A stretch of 64,000 nt of DNA from Cyanobium sp. WAJ14-Wanaka (GTDB lineage: Bacteria; Cyanobacteriota; Cyanobacteriia; PCC-6307; Cyanobiaceae). Every line of letters begins with the position of its first letter. Position 1 is the stretch's first letter. The notes below the pieces were generated by a model, which saw only the letters and a program-made list of their open reading frames with translations, did not search any database and was not told where the DNA came from. The stretch is from positions 310,001 to 374,000 of the forward strand of contig NZ_JAGQAZ010000002.1 of NCBI RefSeq assembly GCF_024345375.1. The letters run 5' to 3'. Made by a program: the position numbers and the translations under genes. Of the stretch, positions 37,052 to 45,441 are shown one piece after another.

Positions 37052-39069
37052 GAATGGGGGCCATGGTCCCCTTCCAACTCCACGCCCCCTACGAGCCCAA
37101 GGGCGACCAGCCCAGCGCCATTAAGGCGATGGTTGCTGGCGTCAATCAAGGCGAGCGCTACCAAACGCTTTTGGGTGCAACGGGCACTGGCAAGACCTTT
37201 TCGATTGCCAATGTGATCGCCCAAACCGGGCGCCCCACCTTGGTCTTGGCCCACAACAAAACCCTGGCGGCCCAGCTCTGCAATGAGCTGCGGGAATTTT
37301 TCCCAAACAATGCCGTTGAATATTTTATTTCCTACTACGACTACTACCAGCCCGAGGCCTATGTGCCCGTCTCGGACACCTATATCGCTAAAACAGCTTC
37401 AATCAACGAAGAAATAGACATGCTGCGCCACTCGGCGACGCGGTCGTTATTTGAGCGTAAGGATGTGATTGTGGTGGCCTCAATCAGTTGTATATACGGC
37501 TTAGGAATTCCTTCGGAATACCTAAAAGCTGCGGTCAAATTTGAGGTGGGATCCACCCTAAATCTGCGGGGCTCCCTCAGGGATTTAGTCAATAATCAAT
37601 ACTCTCGCAATGATCTGGAGATCACTCGGGGCCGTTTTCGGGTGCGGGGGGATGTGCTCGAGATTGGCCCGGCCTATGAAGATCGGCTGGTGCGCATTGA
37701 GCTCTTTGGCGATGAGGTTGAGGCGATTCGCTACGTGGACCCCACCACCGGCGAAATTCTGCAGAGTATGGATGCCATCAATATTTACCCGGCCAAGCAC
37801 TTTGTGACCCCCAAGGAGCGGCTGGGTGATGCCATTAAGGCGATCCGCTCAGAGCTCAAGGCGCGCCTAGAACTGCTCCAGGGCCAGGGGCGCCTGCTGG
37901 AGGCCCAACGACTGGAGCAGCGCACCACCTACGACCTCGAAATGTTGGAACAGGTGGGCTATTGCAATGGGGTTGAAAACTACGCCCGCCATTTGACGGG
38001 CAGGGAAGCTGGCACGCCACCGGAATGTTTGATTGATTATTTCCCTAAGGATTGGCTTTTGGTGGTGGATGAAAGCCATGTCACCTGCTCCCAATTGCAG
38101 GCGATGTACAACGGCGACCAATCCCGCAAGGGGGTGCTGATTGAGCACGGTTTCCGTTTACCCAGTGCGGCGGATAATCGGCCCTTAAAAGGTGATGAAT
38201 TTTGGCAAAAAGCTGGTCAGACAATCTTTGTGAGCGCTACCCCTGGTAATTGGGAGATGGCGCAGAGTAAGGGCCAGATAGTGGAGCAGGTGATTAGGCC
38301 CACCGGGGTGCTGGATCCGATTGTGGAGGTGCGCCCCACCGATGGCCAGGTCGACGACCTGCTCGGTGAAATCCGTGAGCGCTCTGATAGGCAGGAGCGG
38401 GTTTTGGTGACGACCCTGACCAAGCGCATGGCGGAAGACCTCACCGACTACCTGGCGGAAAATGGGGTGAGGGTGCGTTACTTGCACTCTGAAATTCATT
38501 CACTGGAGCGAATTGAGATTATTCAGGATCTACGCAATGGTGAATACGACGTGCTGGTGGGTGTGAACCTGCTGCGTGAAGGCCTGGACTTGCCCGAGGT
38601 TTCGCTGGTGGCGATTCTGGATGCGGATAAGGAAGGTTTTCTGCGGGCCGAACGCTCCCTAATCCAAACGATTGGCCGTGCTGCCCGCCACGTTGATGGC
38701 AAGGCCCTGCTCTATGGCGACAACCTCACCGATTCGATGGCCAAGGCGATTTCAGAAACGGAGCGCCGCCGGGCAATTCAGCATGCCTACAACGTCAAGC
38801 ACGGCATCACCCCAAGCCCAGCGGGCAAGCGGGCGGGCAATTCAATTTTGTCGTTTTTGGAGGTTTCCCGCCGCCTCAACGACGAGCAGATTGAGCCAGT
38901 GGTCGATAAGGCCGAATACAACCTGGTGCCCCTGGATGCCCTGCCCGAGCTAATCCAACAGTTGGAGGAGAAGATGAAGGCTGCCGCCAAGAATCTAGAG
39001 TTTGAGGATGCGGCGAATCTGCGCGACAAAATCAAAACACTGCGCCAAAAATTAGTTGGCAAGTGCTAA
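37048..39069 (+). CDS. uvrB: Excinuclease ABC subunit B
   Basis: Damage-verification helicase of nucleotide-excision repair. It is 673 residues: Walker A GATGTGKT at 43-50, the beta-hairpin [12 protein letters not shown], helicase motifs including [48 protein letters not shown] and [14 protein letters not shown]-terminal UVR motif ([24 protein letters not shown]) contacts UvrC. It is translationally coupled to ycf23. The end overlaps the next gene by seven bases. Confidence 0.98.
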   Translation: MRMGAMVPFQLHAPYEPKGDQPSAIKAMVAGVNQGERYQTLLGATGTGKTFSIANVIAQTGRPTLVLAHNKTLAAQLCNELREFFPNNAVEYFISYYDYYQPEAYVPVSDTYIAKTASINEEIDMLRHSATRSLFERKDVIVVASISCIYGLGIPSEYLKAAVKFEVGSTLNLRGSLRDLVNNQYSRNDLEITRGRFRVRGDVLEIGPAYEDRLVRIELFGDEVEAIRYVDPTTGEILQSMDAINIYPAKHFVTPKERLGDAIKAIRSELKARLELLQGQGRLLEAQRLEQRTTYDLEMLEQVGYCNGVENYARHLTGREAGTPPECLIDYFPKDWLLVVDESHVTCSQLQAMYNGDQSRKGVLIEHGFRLPSAADNRPLKGDEFWQKAGQTIFVSATPGNWEMAQSKGQIVEQVIRPTGVLDPIVEVRPTDGQVDDLLGEIRERSDRQERVLVTTLTKRMAEDLTDYLAENGVRVRYLHSEIHSLERIEIIQDLRNGEYDVLVGVNLLREGLDLPEVSLVAILDADKEGFLRAERSLIQTIGRAARHVDGKALLYGDNLTDSMAKAISETERRRAIQHAYNVKHGITPSPAGKRAGNSILSFLEVSRRLNDEQIEPVVDKAEYNLVPLDALPELIQQLEEKMKAAAKNLEFEDAANLRDKIKTLRQKLVGKC

Positions 39070-40763
39070 AATTGGGAGATAAGTTCTTTCGGCATGGCGG
39101 CACCGCAGTGCAAAAACTTGATCGCAAACTCAGTCGCAAGCTTAATCGCAAACCGAATCGCCTTTCGGCCGCCTGTTCGGCAGGAGCTTTGCTTGCCTTG
39201 CCGGGTCTATTGGCAGCGCTTGCGATTGCTCCCCTGGCAAGGCCCGGGCGGGCCGTTGAGAGGGTTGATTTGGTGGCTCCATTTTCAGGGGAGACCCACT
39301 CAATTGCCCTTTCGGAATTGGCCGATCCCAAGGCGTTGCTTGCGGGTAAAAGCGATCTTGCCGATTTAGATCGGGCCCTAGATGGCTCGATTGGCAGGCA
39401 GTTGATTCAGGTTCTCCACAATCCCCTGCCCCTCAGTGAGGGTGCTTTTGATAAGGATTCAGGTTCGCCCCTGTTGCAGCAGGTGATTTTGGTGCTTTCC
39501 TCCCTGGGGGAGCTGGAAGGTTTTAAGACTAAGGATATTTCAGCGGATGTGTTGGCAAATGTTATTGACAAGGCATCAGTAGACGGTAAGATTACATTTT
39601 ATTCCCTGCTACAGGCGCTGCCGGGCCAGGCAATTCGCATCAATTTGCCCCTGGTTGTGCGGGCGATAAACCGCAATGCCCAGCAGCGGGAGCTCACCAA
39701 TAAATTGTTGGCAAGCCTGCCTTCTGTGGCGGCTGCACCCGGGTTCAGCAAGCCTGGGCCTGCATCCGTGGAGCGCCGGGAGTTGGAACTGGTGGTTAGC
39801 CATCGATCTGTTCCGCTCTCTTTAGTGGTGATCCAGCCGACTAAATCTCCCAATGGCAGGTTGGTGGTGATTTCCCACGGGCTCTGGGATTCACCGAAGA
39901 ACTTTGAGGGTTGGGCTCGCCACCTGGCCAGCTATGGCTACACCGTGGTGCTGCCCGAACATCCCGGCAGTGATCAGGATCAGCAACGGGCCATGCTCGC
40001 CGGCGAATCGCCGCCCCCCACGCCCCAGGAGTTGCGCCTGCGGCCGATGGATGTGAGCGCGGTGCTCGATGCAATTCAGGGGGGGAAACTGCCTGGCTTG
40101 AATGGGGTTCAGGTGAAATCCACCGTGGTGGTGGGCCACTCCTGGGGGGCAATCACTGCCCTGCAATTGGCTGGCGGGCGTTCTAGGGCAGAGCCCTTGC
40201 AAAAGAACTGTGGTGATCTAACCGGCTCCGATCGCAACTTCAGCTGGATCCTCCAGTGCAGCTTTGTCTCCGTGGCTGATTCGCCTTCCCAGGCGGATCC
40301 ACGGGTCACATCGGTGATTGCGGTGAGCCCCCCCATTGGCTTGTTGTTTGATCCGGATGCGGCCAAGGAGATCCAGGCCCGGGTGTTGCTAGTTAGCGGC
40401 AGCAAGGATTGGGTGGTGCCGCCCGATCCAGAGGCCCTGGCAGTCTTTTCCCAGTCTCCGGCCCTTGGTCATCGCCTGGTGCTAGTACAAGGTGGCGATC
40501 ATTTCAACCTGCGGGCTCCGGCCGCCAAGAGTTCTTCCACCACTGGCCCGAAGACCAGCACCCCATCCCAACCAACCAAGCTGCCCGTGTTGGCGCCCCT
40601 GATTTTGGCTTGGGTCAATGGCACCTTTGCCGCCGGCTCCCAGGCTGCCCCCGCTCCAGGTGCCCCCAGCCTGTTGCCGGCTTCCGGCTGGGGCCGTGAT
40701 GGCATGGTGCTGGTGGATGTCAGTCCCCAGCTGGCAGGAGCTAACCAGCCAGCCACCAAATAG
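39063..40763 (+). CDS. Alpha/beta hydrolase with N-terminal DUF1400 domain
   Basis: A 566-residue exported protein from a GTG start. A basic N-terminus precedes a hydrophobic signal stretch (about 34-58). Residues about 62-200 match the helical DUF1400 domain found only in cyanobacteria ([20 protein letters not shown]). Then follows an alpha/beta hydrolase with oxyanion block [25 protein letters not shown], nucleophile elbow GHSWGA, a probable acid near [14 protein letters not shown] and a histidine in VQGGDHFNL. The fold is near platelet-activating-factor hydrolase or dienelactone hydrolase. The substrate is unknown and may be a lipid or polyester in the periplasm. It starts within the end of uvrB. 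Confidence 0.88.
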   Translation: MLKLGDKFFRHGGTAVQKLDRKLSRKLNRKPNRLSAACSAGALLALPGLLAALAIAPLARPGRAVERVDLVAPFSGETHSIALSELADPKALLAGKSDLADLDRALDGSIGRQLIQVLHNPLPLSEGAFDKDSGSPLLQQVILVLSSLGELEGFKTKDISADVLANVIDKASVDGKITFYSLLQALPGQAIRINLPLVVRAINRNAQQRELTNKLLASLPSVAAAPGFSKPGPASVERRELELVVSHRSVPLSLVVIQPTKSPNGRLVVISHGLWDSPKNFEGWARHLASYGYTVVLPEHPGSDQDQQRAMLAGESPPPTPQELRLRPMDVSAVLDAIQGGKLPGLNGVQVKSTVVVGHSWGAITALQLAGGRSRAEPLQKNCGDLTGSDRNFSWILQCSFVSVADSPSQADPRVTSVIAVSPPIGLLFDPDAAKEIQARVLLVSGSKDWVVPPDPEALAVFSQSPALGHRLVLVQGGDHFNLRAPAAKSSSTTGPKTSTPSQPTKLPVLAPLILAWVNGTFAAGSQAAPAPGAPSLLPASGWGRDGMVLVDVSPQLAGANQPATK

Positions 40764-40773
40764 GCAGGATCTA

Positions 40774-42612
40774 CTAGGCGGTTTGCTCGAGGGGTGATTC
40801 AGAGCCCTTGGCGTGGTGCTGGATTGCCCCACCTAGGCCAAAGGCTTCATGCACTGCCTGGAGGGCCCTAACGCCGTCGGCCTCTGGCACCACACAACTG
40901 GTGCGAATTTCGCTTGTGGCGATTAGCTCGATGTTGATTTTTTCTGCAGCCAGGGCCTTAAACATCTTGGCGGCCGTACCTGGAGTGCAGGGCATTCCCG
41001 CTCCGACGGCACTGATCCTGGCGATAGCTGCCCCCGGCTCAAAGCGGGCACCGGGCCATTGCTTGAGAAGGGCCTTGAGGGCAACTTCGGCTCGGCTCAG
41101 ATCTTCCTTGCGTAGGGTGAAGCTCATGTCGCGGCTGAGTTGCTCGCCGCTGCCATGGGTGCGTTCCGATTGAACAATCGCATCGAGGCTGATTTGTGCA
41201 TCGGCCATGGCTCGGCAAACGGCTGCTGCAGTGCCAGGCCGATCCGGTAGCCGCCGCACTGCGACCTGGGCCTGGTCACGATCGAGGGCCACGCCGCGCA
41301 CGGCCGGTTCACCCAACTTGGAGGGGGCGGGGTTGTGGCGCAATTGGTTTTCGCCCAGCTCAAATACTTCAGCTGCTGCGCGCAGCGCCTTCTGCCCCTG
41401 ATGGCCGGCCACCAGGCAGCTCACCTTCACCTCACTGGTGGCAATTAGGCGCAGGTTGATGCCACTTTTGGCCAGGGTGTCGAATAGGCGCGCCGCCACG
41501 CCAGGGCGACCAAGAATGCCGGCTCCGGAGATGCTCAATTTGGCCAGCCCCGACTCAGCGCTCAGTTGGGCGCCCCCCTCTTCCGGATCAGCACCCAAGG
41601 CCGCCAACACTTCCCGGCACACCAACTGGGCCCGGTCCAATTGATCTGCGGCCAGGGTGAAGGCAATGTCGTTGGTGCTGCCTTCGTGGGTGGCCTGCAC
41701 TATCAGGTCCACATTCAGCCCAGCGCTGCCGAGGGCTTCAAACAGTTGGGCCGCCACCCCGGGGCTATCGGGTACATGGGCCAGGGCGATTAGGGCCTGG
41801 TTGCTCTCCAGCTCTGCCCCATCGACGGGTTTGGTCAGCTCCAGGCCCCCATGACCCAGGGGCTGGCGGCGGTTGCTGGTGAGCAGGGTGCCGGGCCCTT
41901 CGCCCCAGCTGGAACGCACCACCAGGGGCACGCCGTAGTTGCGGGCAATCTCCACGGCGCGGGGATGGAGCACCGCCGCCCCCAGGCTGGCTAGCTCCAG
42001 CATTTCGTCGCAACTCACCTGCTCCATCAATTGGGCATCTGCCACCTTGCGCGGATCGGTGGTCAGCACCCCGGGCACATCGGTATAGATCTCGCAGGCG
42101 CTGGCCCCAAGAGCTGCAGCCAGGGCCACCGCTGAGGTGTCGGAGCCGCCCCGGCCCAGGGTGGTGATTTCGGGGGTGCCTGCAGCTCCCGAGCTGGTGC
42201 CCTGGAATCCGGCCACCACCACCACCTGACCATCGGCCAGTAGCCGCTGAATTCGCTCGGTGCGGATCTCGAGAATGCGGGCCCGACCATGGGCAGATTC
42301 GGTGATGATCCCTGCCTGGGTACCGGTCATCGATACCGCCGGCACCCCCTCGCGATGGAGGGCCATCGCCAAAAGGGCAATCGAGACCTGTTCGCCGGTG
42401 GCGAGCAGCATGTCCATCTCCCGTTGGGGAGGATTGGGGTTGATGGCGGCTGCTAGTCCGGTGAGCTCGTCGGTGGTGTGGCCCATGGCGGAGACCACCA
42501 CCACCAGGTCGTTGCCCTGATCGCGGCAGCGGACGATGCGTTTAGCCACCGCCTGGATACGCGCCGCATCGGCCACCGAGGTGCCCCCGAACTTCTGAAC
42601 CAGCAGGGCCAT
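40774..42612 (-). CDS. lysC: Aspartate kinase with two ACT-domain pairs
   Basis: Phosphorylates aspartate, the first step to lysine, threonine and methionine. It is 612 residues, longer than the usual 400-450 because the kinase core ([13 protein letters not shown] at the N-terminus, [15 protein letters not shown] later) is followed by four ACT domains in two pairs, the cyanobacterial arrangement. ACT-like strands are seen at [56 protein letters not shown] and [19 protein letters not shown]. Feedback control by lysine and threonine is expected. It is convergent with the DUF1400 hydrolase gene and follows holA. Confidence 0.96.
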   Translation of the reverse strand: MALLVQKFGGTSVADAARIQAVAKRIVRCRDQGNDLVVVVSAMGHTTDELTGLAAAINPNPPQREMDMLLATGEQVSIALLAMALHREGVPAVSMTGTQAGIITESAHGRARILEIRTERIQRLLADGQVVVVAGFQGTSSGAAGTPEITTLGRGGSDTSAVALAAALGASACEIYTDVPGVLTTDPRKVADAQLMEQVSCDEMLELASLGAAVLHPRAVEIARNYGVPLVVRSSWGEGPGTLLTSNRRQPLGHGGLELTKPVDGAELESNQALIALAHVPDSPGVAAQLFEALGSAGLNVDLIVQATHEGSTNDIAFTLAADQLDRAQLVCREVLAALGADPEEGGAQLSAESGLAKLSISGAGILGRPGVAARLFDTLAKSGINLRLIATSEVKVSCLVAGHQGQKALRAAAEVFELGENQLRHNPAPSKLGEPAVRGVALDRDQAQVAVRRLPDRPGTAAAVCRAMADAQISLDAIVQSERTHGSGEQLSRDMSFTLRKEDLSRAEVALKALLKQWPGARFEPGAAIARISAVGAGMPCTPGTAAKMFKALAAEKINIELIATSEIRTSCVVPEADGVRALQAVHEAFGLGGAIQHHAKGSESPLEQTA

Positions 42613-42642
42613 GGGTGGCTGCGTGCGCGCAGTAAGGGCTGA

Positions 42643-43650
42643 TTATTGCTGGCTGCCAGGGTCAGATTGGCGGGAGCCGGCCAGTAAAAAGCCATCGCGG
42701 AAGGCATCGCCCCCGTCGGTGCCCCGCTTCAGGGCTGCCTCCACATCCAGCACCTGGCCCAGGAGTTGGAGAAAAAGCTTGGCTGGCTTGGCTCGAATTT
42801 GCTTGCGCATCACGTAGATGCGTTTGGGGTTGCCGATGCCTGCTGCCTTGGCAATTACGGCCACGTCCTGTTCCCCGGCCTTTTCCAGCAGGCTCACCCA
42901 GAGCCAGCCTCGGATTTGGCTCGATAGGGCAGCCACGATTCGCAGGGCAGGTTCATTGGCCTCCAGCAGGGCATCCACCAGGGCAATGGCCTTGGCCGGT
43001 TGGCCAGCCAGCAGGGCATCGCCCACCGCCAGACTGTTGGTGGCTTGGCTGCCGATTAGGGCTGCTACCGCTTCTGCTTTGATGCTTTTGCCATTGGCAT
43101 AGAGCGAGAGTTTTTCCAGCTCGCTTGCTAGGCGGGCGCTATCGCTGCCGATTGCCTCGGAAAGGGCTTCAGCGGCTTCTGGCTCGATTGATAGGCCAAG
43201 CTCCCTGGCCGTGCGTTGCACCAACTCCACCTGGCCGGCCCCATCCCAAATGGCCGGCAATGGGAAGGATTTTTCGAAAGCTTCCCCAGACTTAATCAGT
43301 TTTTGCAAGCTTTTGGTGGTGCGCAACCGGGCATCGGGCTTGCCGGGATTGACCAAAACCAGGTGGCATTGCTCGGCCACGAGCTCCAAATTTGCCTCCC
43401 ACTGCTCGGCCAGTTCTGTCGGACATTGGTTGCAAAAGGGGCTGCGCTGCAGCACCACCACCCGGGCACCTCTGCCAAAGGGGGGCGTGCGGACTTCACC
43501 CAGGGCCTGGGCCGCCTGGCCGGCGTCGTTGCCATCGAGGCGACTGAGGTTGATGCTGCTCCAGGCCGGATCCACCAGCTGGGCGATCAGGCCATCGACG
43601 GCCCTCTGCCGGGCGGCTTCATCGTCGCCCCAGTAGAGGTGAATCGGCAT
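42643..43650 (-). CDS. holA: DNA polymerase III delta subunit
   Basis: Clamp-loader subunit that opens the sliding clamp. It is 335 residues, beginning MPIHLYWGDDEAARQRAVDGL, with RTPPFGRGARVVVLQRSP and the C-terminal collar region RQIRAKPAKLFLQLLGQVLDVEAALKRGTDG. These match the divergent cyanobacterial HolA. It lies 11 bases after the end of the Phd-PIN gene and 30 bases before lysC, all on one strand. Confidence 0.92.
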   Translation of the reverse strand: MPIHLYWGDDEAARQRAVDGLIAQLVDPAWSSINLSRLDGNDAGQAAQALGEVRTPPFGRGARVVVLQRSPFCNQCPTELAEQWEANLELVAEQCHLVLVNPGKPDARLRTTKSLQKLIKSGEAFEKSFPLPAIWDGAGQVELVQRTARELGLSIEPEAAEALSEAIGSDSARLASELEKLSLYANGKSIKAEAVAALIGSQATNSLAVGDALLAGQPAKAIALVDALLEANEPALRIVAALSSQIRGWLWVSLLEKAGEQDVAVIAKAAGIGNPKRIYVMRKQIRAKPAKLFLQLLGQVLDVEAALKRGTDGGDAFRDGFLLAGSRQSDPGSQQ

Positions 43651-43661
43651 GGGCTTGGGCC

Positions 43662-44447
43662 TCAGATCCGCAGGGCGCTCAGCACCGGGTGCTGGCCAGT
43701 GTGGGCCAGGGCGGGGTGATCGGTCACCAGCACGGCCGCACCGCTTTGGATGGCCGTGGCCAGCTCGATGGCGCCGATTTCATCGAGCTGTGGTTCCTGG
43801 CGGCGCAGACGAACGGCGGCCGCAGCCATGGCCGCATCAGGACTGATCAGTTGCCAGTGGCGACCATCGGCAAAGGCCTGGCTGTAGCGCTGGACCAGGG
43901 CTTCATCGCCGCAGGCCAGGGGACCTTCCAGCACGCGCATCAGGCTGACCGTGCTCAACACCCCCAGCCAATAGCCCTGGGCGATCCCTTCGATTAGGGG
44001 CCCGAGATATTTGCCAGTGCCCTTGGCATCACAGATGTAGGCCACTAGGGCACTGCCATCGAGGGCCACCTTCGAGCCGCGACGCAGCAGGTGGGGTGCA
44101 AAGGCCTGGTCCCGTTGCACGGACTGCACATAGGCCGGGGTTGCGGGTACGGGCCGGGCGGGACGTGGTGAATCGCGGTTCCAGCAGTGACGACCGCTGC
44201 CCTGCAGGCCCAAGAGTGATTGGATCTGCCGTTGACGACGGATCGGATCCGCCGGCGGTTGATCGGCGAGGGGTACCAGGGCGGCAACGGGTTTGTGATG
44301 TCTTTTGATCAATATCCGTTCCCCGCCTGCGGCGCGGTCAAGCAGCTCCGGTAGGCGACGTCGTGCGGCCTCCACACCGACACTGTCAGCCATTTCAAAG
44401 GCTGAGCTTGGTTGGCACTTGGGCTGGGGCTGGGGAGTCGGATTCAT
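43662..44447 (-). CDS. Phd/YefM antitoxin domain fused to a PIN domain with altered active site
   Basis: A 261-residue single protein joining two parts normally encoded by separate toxin-antitoxin genes. Residues about 19-62 form a Phd/YefM DNA-binding domain (VGVEAARRRLPELLDRAAGGERILIKRHHKPVAALVPL). A basic, Pro/Arg-rich linker runs to about 125. Residues 126-258 are a PIN nuclease fold with D130 in VALDGSALVAY, STVSLMRVLEGPL and IELATAIQSGAAVLVTDHPAL. The usual Glu in the third-strand motif is Arg171, and the Asp expected just before AIxLATA is Gly225, although E174, D222 and E223 are near. The nuclease may be dead or reshaped. Another start is the ATG at 44393. TGTACA palindromes lie upstream. 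Confidence 0.88.
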   Translation of the reverse strand: MNPTPQPQPKCQPSSAFEMADSVGVEAARRRLPELLDRAAGGERILIKRHHKPVAALVPLADQPPADPIRRQRQIQSLLGLQGSGRHCWNRDSPRPARPVPATPAYVQSVQRDQAFAPHLLRRGSKVALDGSALVAYICDAKGTGKYLGPLIEGIAQGYWLGVLSTVSLMRVLEGPLACGDEALVQRYSQAFADGRHWQLISPDAAMAAAAVRLRRQEPQLDEIGAIELATAIQSGAAVLVTDHPALAHTGQHPVLSALRI

Positions 44448-44462
44448 GGTGATGGCAGGGCC

Positions 44463-44578
44463 CAGGGGGGTTTGCTTGGTTTTTGGTTTGAGGTTTTGTT
44501 GGGAGGTCTTGTTTTTTGATTTGCTTTTTAGCTTGCTTTTTGGTTTTCCTTTAGGGCTTGGTTGGGTCTTTTTTGAAG
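44463..44578. other. G+T-rich tract between the Phd-PIN gene and cobH
   Basis: About 115 bases in which the plus strand is almost only G and T, with T runs of five to six and very few A or C. Read as the leader of the minus-strand Phd-PIN gene it would be A/C-rich and unstructured. No open frame of its own is credible. Confidence 0.7.
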
Positions 44579-44591
44579 CCTATGGAAATTA

Positions 44592-44634
44592 TGTACAGGC
44601 TGTACAGCTTATGTAAGGCCTACAGGATGTACAG
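44592..44634. promoter_or_regulatory. Probable operator: three TGTACAG boxes plus a TGTA-N5-TACA palindrome
   Basis: TGTACAG occurs at 44592, 44601 and 44628, and TGTAAGGCCTACA, a near-perfect palindrome, at 44612-44624. TGTACA is the established core of YefM-family antitoxin operators. The cluster lies between the divergent Phd-PIN gene, which carries a YefM-like domain, and cobH. Whether it controls one or both genes is inference. The first TGTACAG lies 145 bases from the Phd-PIN start, while the last is 16 bases from the TTG of cobH. Confidence 0.65.
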
Positions 44635-44649
44635 AATTGGTAAACAGCT

Positions 44650-45423
44650 TTGAAGTGGCTAGGGCCGTTGTCAGTCCACCGTCTGCCCGATCAATTTTCT
44701 GATCAGTTGCCCGATCAGTTACCTGATCCTTCACCGTCACCCCAGGCAGTGGTACCCCAGGCTTTCGACCATCCGATTTTTAGTGAAAGCATCGCCTTGA
44801 TCCGCTCAGCTTTGGCCCAGGAGCCGGTGGATCTGCTTTCTCCGCTTTCCCCATTGGAAAGTGATGTGCTGCTGCGATTGATCCATAGCAGTGGCGACCT
44901 CAGCCTGGCGAATGATCTCCAGTTTTCCCCTGGGGCCTGCGAAGCCGGAGCGGCGGCCCTTTCAGCCGGCGCAGTGATCCTCACCGACACGGCCATGGCG
45001 GCGGCGGCGGTGGCTCCAATGGCACGGCGCACCTTCGCTAATCGGGTGGCCAGCGTGCTCGATTGGGCCCCTGCCCAACCCCCAGCCGGCAGCACCAGAA
45101 CGGCTGCGGGGATGGCGCTGGCCCTGGCGGATCTAGGTCAGGTTCGATTAGGCGGCACTGGCGTTGTTGTGTTGATTGGCAGTGCTCCCACTGCCTTGGA
45201 GCGACTGCTGGAGTTGGTGGCAGCTGGGGCCTGTCCGTCGCCGGCCCTGGTGGTGGGCATGCCCGTGGGGTTTGTGGGGGTGGAACAGAGCAAGCGTCAC
45301 CTGGGCGCCAGTGGCCTAGTGCACCTGGGGCTCGGGGGCTCCAAGGGCGGAGCCGGATTGGTGGCTGCTGCCTGTAATGCCCTGCTGCGCCACGGGTTTT
45401 TGGCGGCGGCAGAGCAGGCCTAA
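44650..45423 (+). CDS. cobH: Precorrin-8X / cobalt-precorrin-8 methylmutase
   Basis: Moves a methyl group to convert (cobalt-)precorrin-8X to hydrogenobyrinic or cobyrinic acid in corrinoid synthesis. The catalytic core begins about residue 40 with HPIFSESIALIRSAL and includes GAVILTDTAMAAAAV and LVVGMPVGFVGVEQSKRHL, typical of CobH/CbiC. The start is uncertain. TTG 44650 gives 257 residues with a DQLP-repeat N-terminus coded by a 12-base DNA repeat, while GTG 44749 would give 224 residues, closer to the family. TGTACA boxes lie just upstream. Confidence 0.88.
   Translation: MKWLGPLSVHRLPDQFSDQLPDQLPDPSPSPQAVVPQAFDHPIFSESIALIRSALAQEPVDLLSPLSPLESDVLLRLIHSSGDLSLANDLQFSPGACEAGAAALSAGAVILTDTAMAAAAVAPMARRTFANRVASVLDWAPAQPPAGSTRTAAGMALALADLGQVRLGGTGVVVLIGSAPTALERLLELVAAGACPSPALVVGMPVGFVGVEQSKRHLGASGLVHLGLGGSKGGAGLVAAACNALLRHGFLAAAEQA
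44689..44728. repeat. 12-base tandem repeat GATCAGTTGCCC-like
   Basis: Just over three copies of a 12-base unit: GATCAATTTTCT, GATCAGTTGCCC, GATCAGTTACCT, GATC. They either encode the DQFS-DQLP-DQLP run near the start of cobH, or, if cobH starts at 44749, form a regulatory array of evenly spaced GATC sites. Confidence 0.85.
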
Positions 45424-45441
45424 AGCAGATCTTGAGCTCGT

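Noticed and set aside
44305-44616. Hydrophobic-looking plus-strand frame of 103 codons
   Set aside because: It spans the start of the Phd-PIN gene and the G+T-rich tract. The Phe/Leu/Trp richness comes from GT-rich DNA, not from a real membrane protein.
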